From NCBI GenBank assembly GCA_036785325.1, contig JAXIVH010000107.1, forward strand, positions 622,803 to 686,802: 64,000 nucleotides of DNA, given 5' to 3'. Source of the DNA: Urophycis tenuis (taxonomy: Eukaryota > Chordata > Actinopteri > Gadiformes > Phycidae). The notes below the pieces were generated by a model that saw only the letters and a program-made list of their open reading frames with translations, made no database searches and was not told the DNA's origin. How positions within the stretch are numbered: position 1 is the stretch's first letter; each line of letters starts with the position of its first letter. The position numbers and the translations under genes are program-made. Shown here in pieces: positions 1-11,138 of the stretch.

Positions 1-655
1 TCCTGGAGGACAGGGGTGATGTGGTGGTGGGAGGGGGTCTTAGTGATGATGCGGGTGGCAGAGTTTTGGACCAATTGAAGTTTACGGAGGGACTTGAGAG
101 GGAGGCCGAAGAGGAGAGAATTGCAATAATCCAGACGGGAGGTGACGAGGCTGTGGACAAGGATGGCGGCGGTGTGGGGGGTGAGGGAGGGGCGGAGTCT
201 GTTTATATTGCGTAGGTGGAAATATGCGGTGCGGGTAATGGAGTTGATGTGAGACTGGAGGGAAAGTGTGCTGTCGAGGATGACACCCAAGCTCTTTACC
301 TGAGGGGAGGGGGAAACTGAGGAGCCGTCGATGGTGAGAGAGAAGGTGTTGACTTTGGCTAGGGTGGATTTAGTGCCGAGGAGAATTTCGGTTTTATTGC
401 AGTTGAGTTGGAGGAAGTTTGAGGTGAACCAGGTTTTTAATTCAGAAAGACAAGACGTGAGGGAGGGGGGTGGGAATGAGGAATTAGGTTTGCAGGAAAG
501 GTAGAGCTGGGTGTCATCCGCGAAGCAATGAAACTGGATGTTGAACTTGCGGAGGATTTGGCCGAGGGGGAGGAGATAAATAATGAATAGGAGAGGCCCC
601 AAGACAGATTCCTGGGGCACACCTGCAGTGACTGGGGAGGGATGTACTGATGTCC
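1..655 (-). mobile_element. L2-type LINE, reverse transcriptase fragment
   Basis: Read on the minus strand this encodes the second half of a non-LTR reverse transcriptase. The sequence shows a [11 protein letters not shown] block near 560-625, the catalytic FADDTQ motif near 505-525, then the LKTWF/NFLQLN/KTEILL and LGVILD blocks and a [10 protein letters not shown] block near 90-130. From family knowledge this pattern fits the L2 clade, which is common in fish. The copy starts abruptly inside the RT domain at about 655 where it abuts Gypsy integrase sequence, as expected for a 5'-truncated LINE insertion, and it runs off the left edge of the window. The clade is inferred from motif wording only. 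Confidence 0.8.
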
Positions 656-828
656 TGACAATCTATCAAAACACATTCAAATGGTTCCCCAAGCCCCGGG
701 ATCGGATGCAGGGGAGCCGGAGGGACAGTTTGATTTGGCTTTCCCACAACTTGACATGCATGACAGGTGCGGCAATACTTTGCCACGTTGTTTTTTAATC
801 CGGGCCAAAAGAAATTGCGCAACACACA

Positions 829-829
<1 letters not shown>
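656..829 (-). pseudogene. Ty3/Gypsy integrase zinc-finger part, distal half
   Basis: On the minus strand this reads through a block with FFWPGLK followed by a CRTCHACQ cysteine pair and VGKPNQ. This is the second half of an H2C2 integrase zinc finger and its linker. The first half, with the two histidines, lies at about 1790-1850 on the other side of a Rex1 insertion. The piece ends at about 655 where the L2 copy begins. It is a fragment of a decayed retrotransposon and is not expected to be functional. Confidence 0.8.
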
Positions 830-864
<35 letters not shown>

Positions 865-1783
865 GTACTTTAATAATCCCTGAGGGAAATTGCATTCGTT
901 ACAATACAATACTCCAGTGCAAAAGGAAGAAGAGACAGACACTCTACGTAAAGTAAAGTGTTAGAATATAAATATATAAAATAAAATAAAAAATAAAAAT
1001 AAAAACCTATGTAAAATAAACCTATGTAAAATATAAACCTATGTAAGCAATATACAAAATATACAAACATAAAGAAATATACATAAATGTACATACAACC
1101 AGGCATACACTGAGAGGTGATAGCATACGCAAGGATGTAGCATGACAGAATCTATGTTGGAAAAGACAAGTTGTGCAGAGAGATGACCAGTTATGCAGTG
1201 AAATTAAAAGAAATGACCAGTTATGCAATATGAATGAATAACCTGTTGTGCAGCAGAAACTATGATGAAAGTGACATATTGTATAGTTTGATGACCACAG
1301 GCAGGAATGATTTCCTATGTCGCTCTGTGGTGCATCTCGGTGAGAGGAGTCTTCTGCTGAAGGAACTCCTCCGCTGAGCCAGGGTGGAAAAGAGAGGGTG
1401 AGAGGCATTGTCCATGATAGTCCGTAGCCTGGACAGCATCCTCCTATCTGCCACGGTAGTTAGAGTGTCCAATTCCTCACCCACTACATCACCAGCCCTC
1501 TTGATGAGTCTATTAAGTCTATTGGTGTCCGCAACCCTCATCCCACTGCCCCAGCATGTGACAGCAAAGAAGATTGCACTGGCAACAACCGACTCATAGA
1601 ACATCCTCAGCATTGTCCTGCAGATGTTGAAGGACCTTAGCCTCCTCAGAAAAAAGAGTCGGCTTTGGCCCTTCTTGTAGACGGCCTCTGTGTTCCTGGT
1701 CCAGTCCAACTTGTTGTTGAAGTACACCCCCAGGTACTTGTACTCCTCAACAGTATCGAATGGGTCAATGGGTCACAATGGGT
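830..1783 (-). mobile_element. Rex-Babar (Rex1) LINE, 3' fragment inserted in Gypsy integrase
   Basis: The minus-strand frame from about 1740 to 1262 encodes the C-terminal end of a Rex1-type reverse transcriptase (blocks YFNNKLDW, GQSRLFFLRRLRSF, FYESVVAS, FFAVTCWG). It is followed by an AT-rich 3' UTR and the fish Rex1 terminus, a CCTGAGGG/ATTATTAAAGT block near 864-892, then a (GTCT)n tail at 829-863. The same terminus recurs at 9480-9550, 54520-54600 and 57640-57690. The fragment is 5'-truncated and splits the integrase zinc finger between its HH and CC halves, so it is younger than the Gypsy copy. Confidence 0.85.
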
Positions 1784-2290
1784 CTTTTTAACACCAAGGT
1801 GACCAGCTAAGGTAGAGTCATGGGCAAGACTCGAAATTTGTGCCCTATACTGTTGGCACAACCACCTGATTTACAACACGTGTTTCACTGGAGTCGGGAC
1901 TCCACCGTCTCATCAAGACATCGTTATCCAGAAAATACACACCCGGTTTGCTGTCTTCCTCAGTGGCTACTACAGAGGACAGACAGGGTTAGAGACAGAT
2001 CTTTTTTCTGAGCGTCAATCAACATTTCACGTGTTACATTCAAACTCAGATCTGTATCAGCACAAAATAACACAGACTCATCGACACATGCTGCTACTTT
2101 GTCACACTCCGTAGCAGGAGACACTGAAAAGGAGGGCTCACCCTCACCTAACGTAGCCATGAACGACTCAGACAGATCCACAGATTAATTTACGAGCCTG
2201 TGCGTGCATAACTGCGCCCACAGGGAACAAATTTGGCACAGATACAGCAGAAGAGACAGAGGTAGGACAGCCAGCAGACGCAACCGAAAT
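1784..2290 (-). pseudogene. Ty3/Gypsy pol linker and integrase N-terminal part
   Basis: Minus-strand reading gives a linker with an AQARK block, a DLSESF block (about 2160-2180), an AQKKDLSL block (about 2000-2015), then YRAQISSLAHDSTLAGHLGVKKT (1785-1850), of which the last part is the His-His half of the H2C2 integrase zinc finger. In-frame stops occur. Integrase directly follows the protease-side linker, without an RT in between. This recalls Gmr1-like fish Gypsy elements, in which integrase precedes RT; that assignment is an inference, because no RT of this element remains in the window. Confidence 0.65.
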
Positions 2291-2754
2291 AGGATCCGTA
2301 ATCACTTCGGGCAAAGTAACTTATAACTTGTAACTTATAATGTAACTTATATGACTTGTACATGAACCTATGCATTTCAACATATTTATCTAATTTATTA
2401 TGTTTTTAGCTACACATATGATATCATGAATGAGCTTATTAGCAACATAAACTATGCTAACTTTCCTAATTGAAACCGTCTGATATGTCGTAAGAAACTA
2501 TACACATTTATCCAAGGAACAATCAAATATACTTCTACATAAACACAACCGACGATGCAACATTAAGTACAAGATGTAGAAGATGAAGTAGAAGTTCCTC
2601 AGCAGACATTTTCCTCCGTCTTTTTCCTTAAACCACCCCATTAACTTTCCTATCAATCAATGTGGTCTACCTTTCTGCCACTAGATGGTGCAAAGAGACA
2701 CAAATGATGAACACGATAACACAAAATAATTAAATTAAATAAATACTGTCTATA
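2291..2754. other. AT-rich stretch, no gene recognised
   Basis: Between the two recognisable Gypsy pol pieces lies AT-rich sequence with no coherent frame on either strand. It may be decayed Gypsy sequence or a further small insertion; no terminal repeats or target duplication were found to support the latter. Confidence 0.4.
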
Positions 2755-2938
2755 ACAGTACAGGGACTTTATCAGATTCCTCACCAGTGACAGACACAAA
2801 CCCAGTTGAAACAAAGGGCTTGAACCAAGGGTCAACCTCATCATGTACAATCGAGTTAGGTAACGGCTCAGGAAGTTTTTCAGGCGGGGATGCAGTGTTG
2901 ATGAAACCCACACCTGCGTGAGGTTTTGTAGTTTGGTA
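2755..2938 (-). pseudogene. Ty3/Gypsy protease-upstream region fragment
   Basis: The minus-strand frame contains a PPEKLPEPLPNS block and a WFKPFVSTGFVSVTGEE block. This resembles the region leading into the retropepsin domain of fish Gypsy gag-pol. It loses similarity before the protease active site would be reached. The frame enters from the higher-coordinate side at the GTA triplet 2936-2938, where the large inverted-repeat element interrupts it; the gag side of the same frame resumes at 11848. Confidence 0.65.
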
Positions 2939-3631
2939 TAGTCGGGTCATAATGTGAGGTTCTGTGGCCATCCTCTGGCAAGGATGTTTTGATGATTGAT
3001 TTAACCTCTATGGACCCTTTAGAAAAGATTTAACCCCCATGTCCCTCCCAAAAATCCCGGCATTTTTTGCTAGAGAGCCAAATTCAAAATGGCGCCCGGC
3101 GCCATCTCTAAAAAATAACTTTTGATCTGGATGACCTAGAATCATATATGAAGACATTTTTTCATACAAGTCAACCATGAGGATTCCAAATCTGACATCA
3201 TTTTGATATTACAACTTTGTTTTGACCGCGAAATTCAAGATGCTGCCATCTAGTACAATAGTTCTCAACCTTTTAGGCCGTGACCCCCCAAAACAATGAT
3301 ATTTGGACTGGGGACCTAGAATCATGTATAAAGGCACTTTTTCATACAAGTCAACCATGTGGATTCCGAATGTGACATAATTTTAATCATCAAACCTAGT
3401 TTTGACATTGAAATTCAAGATGGCCGGCATTCAGTAGATAGCCAGCTGGGGGGACTGCCCCCGTAGGGCCTGCCGTCCTGCCCTGAATCATTCTTCGTCA
3501 GGCCCCTCACCAGAGACCAGTTTGTCATGGGAGGCCCTACCAGGAGCACAAGGCTCCAGACAACATAGCTCTTGGGTCATAGGGACATACAAACCCCTCC
3601 ACCACGGTAAGGTGACGGTTCCCGGAGAGGC
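2939..3631 (+). repeat. Left terminal inverted repeat with internal duplication
   Basis: This is matched in reverse complement by 11139-11847 over essentially the whole length with scattered mismatches and small indels. It carries two diverged tandem copies of a ~120-bp block, one from about 3128 and one from about 3305. Each begins with a GACCTAGAATCAT motif, continues through TTTTTCATACAAGTCAACCATG and ends near an AAATTCAAGATG motif. It terminates internally in a 23-base poly-T run (3632-3654). Confidence 0.9.
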
Positions 3632-3690
3632 TTTTTTTTTTTTTTTTTTTTTTTAGATGCAGGCAGTTAAACCATATAAGACGATCAAGC

Positions 3691-5455
3691 GTGGGGAACC
3701 TCCCATCCGCCCCAAGCCCACTACCTTCTCATCAAGTACAGAGCCTCAGCGCAAGCGGAGCATTATTCATGCCCTTGTCCGTGCAAACAAGAATGGTGAT
3801 CGCCCCGATGCAGCTGACCAACGGGTTTCATGCTAGGTTGAATAAGGAGCAGTCAAAGAGCAAGGCTTACTTTTATATGTCTTACAATCAACCGCCAAAC
3901 AAGTCAGTTGTGAATGACATAATGGAGAAGCTATCTCAAATCATCATCACAAAACGCATGCCCTTTGCCTTTTTAGTGGGAGATCATCCTGTGTACGTCC
4001 TTGTCACTCTACTCAAGGCAGAGAACCCAGAAAAGTACCGTGACATCGTGCCCTTTCTTGGTCCTTTCCATACACAGTGTGTGATGATGAGTGCCATTTA
4101 CAAGCGCTACAAGGGGAGTGAGCTAGGAGATGTACTTGTCGCAGCAGGAGTTATTGCTGAGGGATCCGTTGATTCTGCTCTGAAAGGAAAGCATTATAAG
4201 AGGGGACTTTGTTGCTTAAGGCTGATGTATGAAGCACTTATGAGCCAGCTGGCCAAGGAAAGACTGATACCCAACCTAACAGAGGTGACAAGAAAGAATC
4301 TTGATATTCTGAGGAATACAAGTCTCTCTCAGGAGGCCCGTAATGCTGCTCATGCAGCCCTGGAGGATGATGTTGATCTCCAAGATTTCATCGCCAACCT
4401 TTTCTCCCATGTGAAGGTGAGTGACATGGCAGACTACTGGAGGGACTTCCTGTCCATGACAGATGCATTAATGCAGAATGTGCATGCAGTCCATATCTGC
4501 AACTGGGAAGAATATGTCAGTTCTCTGCGTGCGATGCAGCCGTGGATGGTGGCATATGACAACAATAAGTATGGGAGGTGGCTGCCTGACTTCTGGGCGA
4601 GGTTCCCTTCCTTCATTCTAACTTCAGTCAGCCATCACAGGTAACCCTTATTCCAACATGGCCTGGGACATGTGGATTGAATGTACCATGAACAAGGGCA
4701 GCAAAATGAAGTCAGGTTGGCTCTCCATCCTCCAAAATGAAAAGCAGCTGCTGGTGCACTCCAGAAATGTCAACAATGTGAACTGCATAAGATCAGCACA
4801 CAACTCTCTTGCCACCCGAAAGAAAGCAAAGCGGAAACACACAGAATGTGGCCCGAAGCGCATACGAGAGGGGTGTGCATAACCTGATTTCATGCATGAA
4901 TGAGTTTGACTCATTCCCATTTAATCCGGCCTCACCCACACTTCGCACCCTACAGTCAGCCATGCCTGCCTCTGAAGAGCTTGTTGCAGACTTTAAATGT
5001 GCCTATTCTGCTGGAGAGGAAAAGTTGAACATGTTCTTGCAGGACCGGGTGTTCAGCAAGAATAAATCCCTCCATGCACCTGTCAATTTGAGCAAACGCT
5101 TGACATTTTACAAGCATTCTTGCATAGAGAAGCCCGGCGAAGAACTCAAGGCAAGAGCTGCTGAAATGGAAAGAAGTGCTCTCAAAGCAGTGATCAACCT
5201 GGTTGAAGACAGTCAACTTGTGAAGCTCCCCGAGCTGCTAGAACACCGTGTTGTTGAGGAATGTGTGGCCTTATTCAACCCCGAAAAGGGGGTGCAGAGA
5301 AACTGCGAGAAAAGAAGAAGCTGGCTCTTCAAGCCAACGCTGCCAAATGCGCAAAAAATACTGATTTGTTTGCCACCGCTGGGGCTTCATCAGCTCCTGT
5401 GGATAATGACAGTGGTAGAGGCGACATTGAACAGGGACATGCAGGAGAACCTACG
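3691..5455 (+). pseudogene. Transposon gene of the XPG-domain element, 5' part, frameshifted
   Basis: Four adjoining frames read as one family of large fish/invertebrate transposon proteins. Frame 1 (3691-4640) contains an FLGPFHTQ block, a GKHYKRG block and an RAMQPWMVAYDNNKYGRWLPDFWARF region. Frame 2 (4650-4870) has a CTMNKGSKMKSGW block. Frame 3 (4875-5285) has a MNEFDSFPFNP block. Frame 2 resumes at 5290-5455, ending at a GTAAGT splice donor at 5456. The frame changes near 4640, 4875 and 5290 are not at evident splice sites, so the copy looks inactivated. The block order resembles proteins I associate with the same family as the downstream XPG-like segment; function beyond 'transposon protein' is not known to me. 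Confidence 0.6.
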
Positions 5456-6339
5456 GTAAGTTGGGCTGTTTTTTATTAAAACGTCAGTAAAATATGTTGT
5501 ATGGCCAGTTTGTACTGTAAACACAAGACATTGTGTATGTAGCTGCTGCTAGCTCTCAGCCTCTTGCTCTACTCTGTGTAGCCTACAGCTTGCTAGCCTA
5601 CTCTGCGTGCGTTCTGTTTAGTGGTAGGCTTTAGTGCGCCAGGCAGGAGACGTGGGGTTCGCGGTTGGGTTTGGCAACTTTTAGTTCATCTGTTTACATG
5701 CTGGTAGATTCCAATTAACATTACTAGACATTTTCCACATGGTGTTTTATAAGAAACAACAGGTGCTATCAAATCTTTGACTGCTTAACGATTTAACGTT
5801 CAGAATATTTCATTAAACTAATGTTCAGGAGTTGCATTCACTTAGAAAACATTTATTATTTCAGCAGAGCAAATCACATGGGTCAGTTGTAGGGTTTAGC
5901 AACGCATTCTGAAAGAAAATAGCGTCTAACGCAAAAATCACCAATCCAACAAGCCTACTGTAGGAAAATCTAATTAGCTCCCCCTAGCGGTGCAACTAGG
6001 CAACTGCGTTACAGACACTGACTGGGTGAGAAAATAAGCCTAGGTTAGTAGCCTACTTCTATGTCTTCCACCCTGAACTAAATTAGTCTTGAATGTGAGA
6101 ACCAAGGCGTTTATGTTGATAGCCACTGAGAAAGACATCCTCATGGCATTGGACACAGACACAGTCATAGACAAGGTGGCTGAGAAGAGTGAATTAATGA
6201 GAAAGCTGCTCTTGTAAGGTATGTAAGGTAACAGAGGAAATTGATTATCATTGATTATGAAAATATTCATTGCGATGTAACAGTTGTCAGGACAGGATTA
6301 CAAGTTATAATGTGAGTGGTTGACTATGACTATTTTCTC
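5456..6339 (+). other. Probable intron of the transposon gene, no gene seen
   Basis: Non-coding sequence after the donor at 5456 and before the Rex1 insertion. No reading frame with recognisable content, no RNA gene and no clear repeat was seen. Confidence 0.5.
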
Positions 6340-6353
6340 TATTTGACTATATA

Positions 6354-8657
6354 ATGCAAAGGACACAGAGGATCCACTTACTGTATGCCAATGCTAAGGG
6401 AGCATACAGTGCAACAGCCCTCCCCCCCCTGGGCAAATCAGATCACTGCTTGATCCTACTGTCTCCTACATATAAGCCTCAGGTTAGGAGACAGCCCATT
6501 ACCACCAGGACTGTACAGCAGTGGTCTGAGGAGGCTGAAGAGGCCCTGAGGGAGTGCTACAGGACAACAGACTGGAGGATGTTTCAGGAGGACTATGGTG
6601 ATGACATTGAGGGTCTCACTCAGTGCGCCACAGACTATATAAAGTTCTGTGAGGAGAGTGTTGTCCCCACCAAGAAGGTCCGTTGCTTCCCTAACAGCAA
6701 ACCCTGGATCAACAGGGACATCAAAGTCCTGTTGAACCGTAAGAGGAGAGCCTTCATGGTAGGAGACAATGAGGACACAAAGAGGGAGATACAAAGAGAG
6801 CTGAGGAGGGAACTGAGGAGAGCTAAGGCCTGCTATAAAAGCAGGATTGAGGACAAGCTGCAGCAGAACAACTCCCGAGAGGTGTGGGCAGGGGTGAAAA
6901 CCATCACCGGCATGAAAACTGCCGGAGGATCACAGGAGGGGACAAAGGAATGGGCCGATGAGTTAAACCTGTTTTTCAACAGATTTGACTCACCAACGGG
7001 GGCCAGACCCTCAACTCCCCTTCCCCCCTCCTGCCCTACTCATCTCCCTGCTGGACCACCAGATCCGGGCATGGCAGCTTCAGCTTCTGCACCTCCCCTC
7101 CCTGCACCACCCTCCCTCTCTCTCCCGTTCCACACTCACAGGGAGGCTGGACCAATGTCCGGCCCAGAGGACAGTCACCCCCTCGCCACACCCCAGACTA
7201 CACCTGTGACCCCGGAAATAACAACCCCAACCATCAGCACCAGCCAAGTGAGACGGCAGCTCACAAGGATCAGGCCTAACAAGGCCAGAGGACCCGATGA
7301 CATCAGCCCGAGGGTGCTCAAGATCTGCGCGGAGCAGCTGGCAGGAGTGTTCACGCACCTCTTCGGCCTCTCCCTGAGGCTGAAAAAGGTACCAACTCTA
7401 TGGAAGACTTCCTGCGTAGTCCCTGTGCCGAAGAAGGGTCGTCCCAACGCTCCAGGGGACTTCAGACCTGTGGCACTGACGTCACACGTCATGAAGACCT
7501 TTGAGAGACTGGTTCTGGACCATCTCAAGCCCAGGGTGCGTGACTGCCTGGACCCATTGCAGTTTGCGTACCAGACCCACATCGGCGTGGAGGATGCCAT
7601 CATCTACCTGCTTCACAGAGCTTACACACACCTGGAGAGGCCACAGAGCATGGTGAGAATCATGTTCTTCGACTTCTCCAGTGCTTTTGACACCATCCAG
7701 CCAGACCGGCTGGCTGAGAAGCTCCTGGTGATGCAGGTCGATCCTGACATGGTGGCATGGATTACGGACTACCTCACGGACAGACCGCAGTATGTCAGGC
7801 TGCGACACTGCTTGTCAGACATGGTGACTAGCAACACCGGCACACCCCAGGGAACTGTACTTTCACCATTCCTGTTCACCCTCTACACCTCAGATTTCTG
7901 CTATAACTCCCGAACATGCCACCTGCAGAAGTTCTCGGACGACTCCTCCATTGTTGGATGCATCACAGACAACGAGGAGGAGGAGTACAGGGAACTGGTG
8001 AGGAACTTTGTGGGATGGTGTGATGGGAACCACCTCCAGCTCAACACAGGGAAAACCAAGGAGCTGGTGGTGGACTTTAGACGCAGGAAGTGTCCCCCAT
8101 TATCGGTTTCCATAAAGGGGGAAGAGGTGGAGATGGTGGACACCTGCAAGTTCCTTGGGGTGCACCTAAACAACAAACTGGACTGGTCTGATAATACCGA
8201 GGCCCTCTACAGGAAGGGACAGAGCAGGCTGTTCTTCCTGAGGAGGCTCAGATCCTTCAATGTGTGCACTAGGCTGCTACGGATGTTCTACCAGTCTGTG
8301 GTAGCCAGTGTCACCTTCTTCGCCGTCGTGTGCTGGGGAGGAGGCATCGGGTGCGGTGGGGCAAGTAAGCTGAACAAGCTGGTGAGGAAGGCGAGCTCCG
8401 TGGTGGGGATGAAGCTGGACTGTGTGGAGGCGGTGACAGAGAGGAGGATGAGGGGAAAGCTGCAGGCGATCCTGGACAACCCCTCTCACCCTCTCTATGC
8501 CGAGCTGAGGCAACTCAGGAGCACGTTCAGCCATAGGCTCACTCAGCCACGTGCTTCAAAGCGCTTGGGGGGCTCTTTCATCCCATCAGCTATCAGGCTC
8601 TACAATACCTCAACCACCCGCTCCCAACGTCTCGGAAGCGCCAGCACCACCAGATAA
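6354..8657 (+). CDS. Rex1 LINE reverse transcriptase (endonuclease C-terminus plus RT)
   Basis: An open frame of 767 codons. Residues 1-60 are the end of an AP-type endonuclease with the G-x-SDH motif. Residues 60-230 are a basic linker including KPWINRDIK and RRELRRAKACYKSRIE. Residues 230-320 are a Pro/Ser-rich low-complexity segment. Then comes the RT domain: RPNKARGPDDISPRVLK, CVVPVPKKG, FRPVALTSHVMKTFERLV, IMFFDFSSAFDTIQP, NTGTPQGTVLSPFLF and the catalytic FSDDSS near residue 525. After that come a GKTKELVVDF block and a C-terminal domain with the CKFLGV and GQSRLFFLRRLRSF blocks. The N-terminal endonuclease is missing because the copy is 5'-truncated, and the apparent ATG is only the first one in frame. 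The open frame suggests a recent insertion, but the copy cannot be autonomous. Confidence 0.85.
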   Translation: MQRTQRIHLLYANAKGAYSATALPPLGKSDHCLILLSPTYKPQVRRQPITTRTVQQWSEEAEEALRECYRTTDWRMFQEDYGDDIEGLTQCATDYIKFCEESVVPTKKVRCFPNSKPWINRDIKVLLNRKRRAFMVGDNEDTKREIQRELRRELRRAKACYKSRIEDKLQQNNSREVWAGVKTITGMKTAGGSQEGTKEWADELNLFFNRFDSPTGARPSTPLPPSCPTHLPAGPPDPGMAASASAPPLPAPPSLSLPFHTHREAGPMSGPEDSHPLATPQTTPVTPEITTPTISTSQVRRQLTRIRPNKARGPDDISPRVLKICAEQLAGVFTHLFGLSLRLKKVPTLWKTSCVVPVPKKGRPNAPGDFRPVALTSHVMKTFERLVLDHLKPRVRDCLDPLQFAYQTHIGVEDAIIYLLHRAYTHLERPQSMVRIMFFDFSSAFDTIQPDRLAEKLLVMQVDPDMVAWITDYLTDRPQYVRLRHCLSDMVTSNTGTPQGTVLSPFLFTLYTSDFCYNSRTCHLQKFSDDSSIVGCITDNEEEEYRELVRNFVGWCDGNHLQLNTGKTKELVVDFRRRKCPPLSVSIKGEEVEMVDTCKFLGVHLNNKLDWSDNTEALYRKGQSRLFFLRRLRSFNVCTRLLRMFYQSVVASVTFFAVVCWGGGIGCGGASKLNKLVRKASSVVGMKLDCVEAVTERRMRGKLQAILDNPSHPLYAELRQLRSTFSHRLTQPRASKRLGGSFIPSAIRLYNTSTTRSQRLGSASTTR

Positions 8658-8759
8658 TGGATTTGTATAACACACCACACACTCCAGACTGTTTTTCTAG
8701 CCATTCTCATCTTATGTCTGTTCATCTCATTAATAACCACTGCCCATCTGTCATCTTTC

Positions 8760-9215
8760 ATTGTGTGCACCAGGCTTCTACGGATGGTCTACCAGTCTGC
8801 GGTGGCCAGTGTCACCTCTTCACTGCCGTGTGCTGGGGAGGAAGCATTGGGAGCGGTGGTGCCAGGAAGCTGTACAAGCCGGGGAGGAAGGCGAGCCCTG
8901 CAGTGGGGATGAAGCTGGACGGTGTGGAGGCGGCGACAGTGAGGAAGACGAGGGGAATGCTGCTGGCGACCCGGACCTACCCTCTCAGCCTCACTGTGCC
9001 GAACTGAAGCAACTGAAGCAACTCAGGAACACGTTCAGCCACATGCTCACTCAGCCAAGTGCCTCAAAGTGCTTGGGTGCTCCTTCATCCCACCAACCAT
9101 CAGGCTCAGGAAGCTCCAACACCACCAGACAAATGGAATGGACTGAACTTTCATTCACATACACCACACCACACACCTTGGACTGTGACCCAGCCGTTGT
9201 TATTCCAGGACCATT
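8760..9215 (+). repeat. Second, degenerate copy of the Rex1 C-terminal coding end
   Basis: The sequence from the GTGTGCACCAGGCTTCTACG motif at 8762 onward closely parallels 8262-8660 of the RT reading frame (same TACCAGTCTG, GTGTGCTGGGGAGGA and ATGAAGCTGGAC landmarks), but with frame-breaking changes. The element therefore contains its RT C-terminus twice in tandem before its single 3' UTR and tail. Confidence 0.8.
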
Positions 9216-9560
9216 CATATATTGTACCTGGAATACCTGTATAAATTTGCACATCTTGCACCTTGCACTTTCTGCATACTTGCACTATTTTATCTACTTG
9301 CACTATTTGATCTATCTTGCATTTTGCACCACAAACTGCTATCTAGGACACTAGTATGCATACGGGTCCTCTCGTCACCGACCTGACTTAAGAGCGCGTA
9401 TTTAATCTAATCTATTGTTTTTTTATTGTGTATAGAATTTAGCCAGGCTCTTTACTGCTCATCTATCCCCTGCACTGCTGGTCTCTGCGAATTTCTCCTA
9501 CGGGGGATTAATAAAGAAATATCTTATCTTATCTTATATCTTATCTTATCTTATCTTATC

Positions 9561-10060
9561 CTCTATCCTTCTATCTGTCACACACATACAGGATAACGCC
9601 TTCTTTTTTAAGGATTAACCCAAAGGAGTTTGCATCCCCTATTTATTCAGCACTGCTTTGTCTGTTGTACAGTGATAATCAGATCAATCAACTATGTCTA
9701 TTAATTCTCCTTTTCTCTCCCTCATTCATGTGTCATCTCTCTCTCTCTCTCTTTCTCTCATACCTACTCAGAGTTCAACGTTCATTCGGGAGTTTAGCTA
9801 CATTCATCCCTTTTGACTCGGTAAGTTCACAATTTATTGAGTACTACTCTTGGTAGAGTTAGCATCTGATCCACCATTTCTCATCTCTATTCTTTCTCTT
9901 TCTCTTTTCTTCCTGAAACACATAGTACACCCAATAGGATGAATGCTGCTTTAAGATCCATTACTGTGATGGGGTGGTGGAGTATACTTTTTTGTGGTGT
10001 TAATAAATTACACTTTTTGGAAGTATTTAATGTGTTTTCTCTCACTGATTCCTGTTAAAT
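9561..10060 (+). other. Remainder of the transposon intron, no gene seen
   Basis: Sequence between the Rex1 tail and the next coding segment: pyrimidine-rich, with several CT-rich stretches and no convincing frame. It ends in a plausible acceptor (ATTGCAAG near 10070). Confidence 0.45.
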
Positions 10061-10079
10061 AATTGCAAGGCTTAAGGTA

Positions 10080-10989
10080 CGTGGTTTTAAAGAGTTGCAC
10101 AGTTGGTATACACATTCAAGAGACCGAAAAGAACAAAAAGGTGTGCGTTTTCGAATTTGGTGGGTTGTCCTGGTTCAAAATGCCCGGGCCGATTTTTGGT
10201 ACCAGTCCACCCCTGAAGACTACACCATTGAGCAGTCTGAAGCAGACACCATCCTCTTCACTGTTTATGATGGTCTACGGCAGTCAGGTTATAGTGGCCC
10301 TGTTGTTATTGATGCAGCTGATACCGATGTCTACGTCGCAGCATCAGTCATCTCACGGCAGCTTCCTGGCATGCTATGCATAAGGAGAAACAAAGAGACA
10401 GTCCTCTGTCTTGACCTGTTGACAGAAGAGATGGCACACTGCATTGTGCAGCTACACTGTTTTACCGGCTGTGATGCCAACTCAGGGTTCTATGGAAAAG
10501 GAAAATCATCAGTGTATGAGAAGGTGGCAAAGAGCTCCTTGAAGAGGAGGTAGTACAAGAGCTGTTTGCGTTCACGAGACAGGTGATCTATGGAGACAAG
10601 AAGAGTAGCACCATGGCTGAAGCCCGTGCTTCCAAGTGGAAGACCATGAAGAGAAAGTCTTTTATCCGTCTCCCTCCAGATGCAAACAGCTTACACCAAC
10701 ACTGTCTCCGTGCCAACTACTTGGCGTATCTAGTGCGCCACCCCACACTGAAGGACCACCCGTCGCCACTCGGACATGGTTGGGAGTTGGTGGGTGGTCG
10801 CTGTTGTCCTGTCCGCTACACTCGCCTGCTCTCCCCACACACCTACCTGCACCAGGGCTGGTTGAAGAGGACGAGCAAGTTGAGAGAGAGGAAGATGAGG
10901 AGGAGGATGATGTTGTACAGAGGAGGGTGGAGTCATCTGAATCCGATGATTCAGAAAGCAGTGACTCAGAATGCTCTGATTCAGACTGA
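10080..10989 (+). pseudogene. Transposon gene 3' part: XPG/FEN1-like nuclease segment and acidic tail
   Basis: Frame 3 (about 10095-10540) carries a SEADT motif, then VVIDAADTDVYV, then LHCFTGCDANSGFYGKGKSS. The spacing EAD ... DTD ... GCD ... GxGK is that of the acidic metal-binding residues and helix-hairpin-like glycines of XPG/FEN1-type (PIN-like) nucleases. Frame 2 follows with ELFAFTRQVIYG, RASKWKTMKRKS, LRANYLAYLVRHP and GHGWELVGGRCCPVRYT. Frame 1 finishes with PALPTHLPAPG and a strongly acidic Glu/Asp/Ser tail ending at 10989. Frame changes near 10540 and 10820 break the gene. The nuclease assignment rests on motif spacing; no search was possible. Confidence 0.6.
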
Positions 10990-11138
10990 TATGTGTTTTG
11001 TGTTGTTTCAGGTGTTGCCGTTATTGGTGACGATAACTACCTCTCCATATAATGCAGCAGGTGGTACCTCCGATGTGCATAAAAAAAACCTTAAAAAATA
11101 AATAAAAACCTAAAAAAAAAAATAAAAAAAATAAAAAA

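Larger units (their letters stand above)
6340..9560 (+). mobile_element. Rex-Babar (Rex1) LINE, 5'-truncated, long copy
   Basis: The copy starts in the C-terminal part of the endonuclease (a GKSDHC motif near 6435) and continues through the whole RT. It ends with the Rex1 3' terminus GGGGGATTAATAAAG and a (TATCT)n tail at 9515-9560. It lies inside the intron-like part of the XPG-domain transposon, in the same orientation as that gene, so it is a younger insertion. Its 3' region is partly duplicated (8760-9215). Confidence 0.9.
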
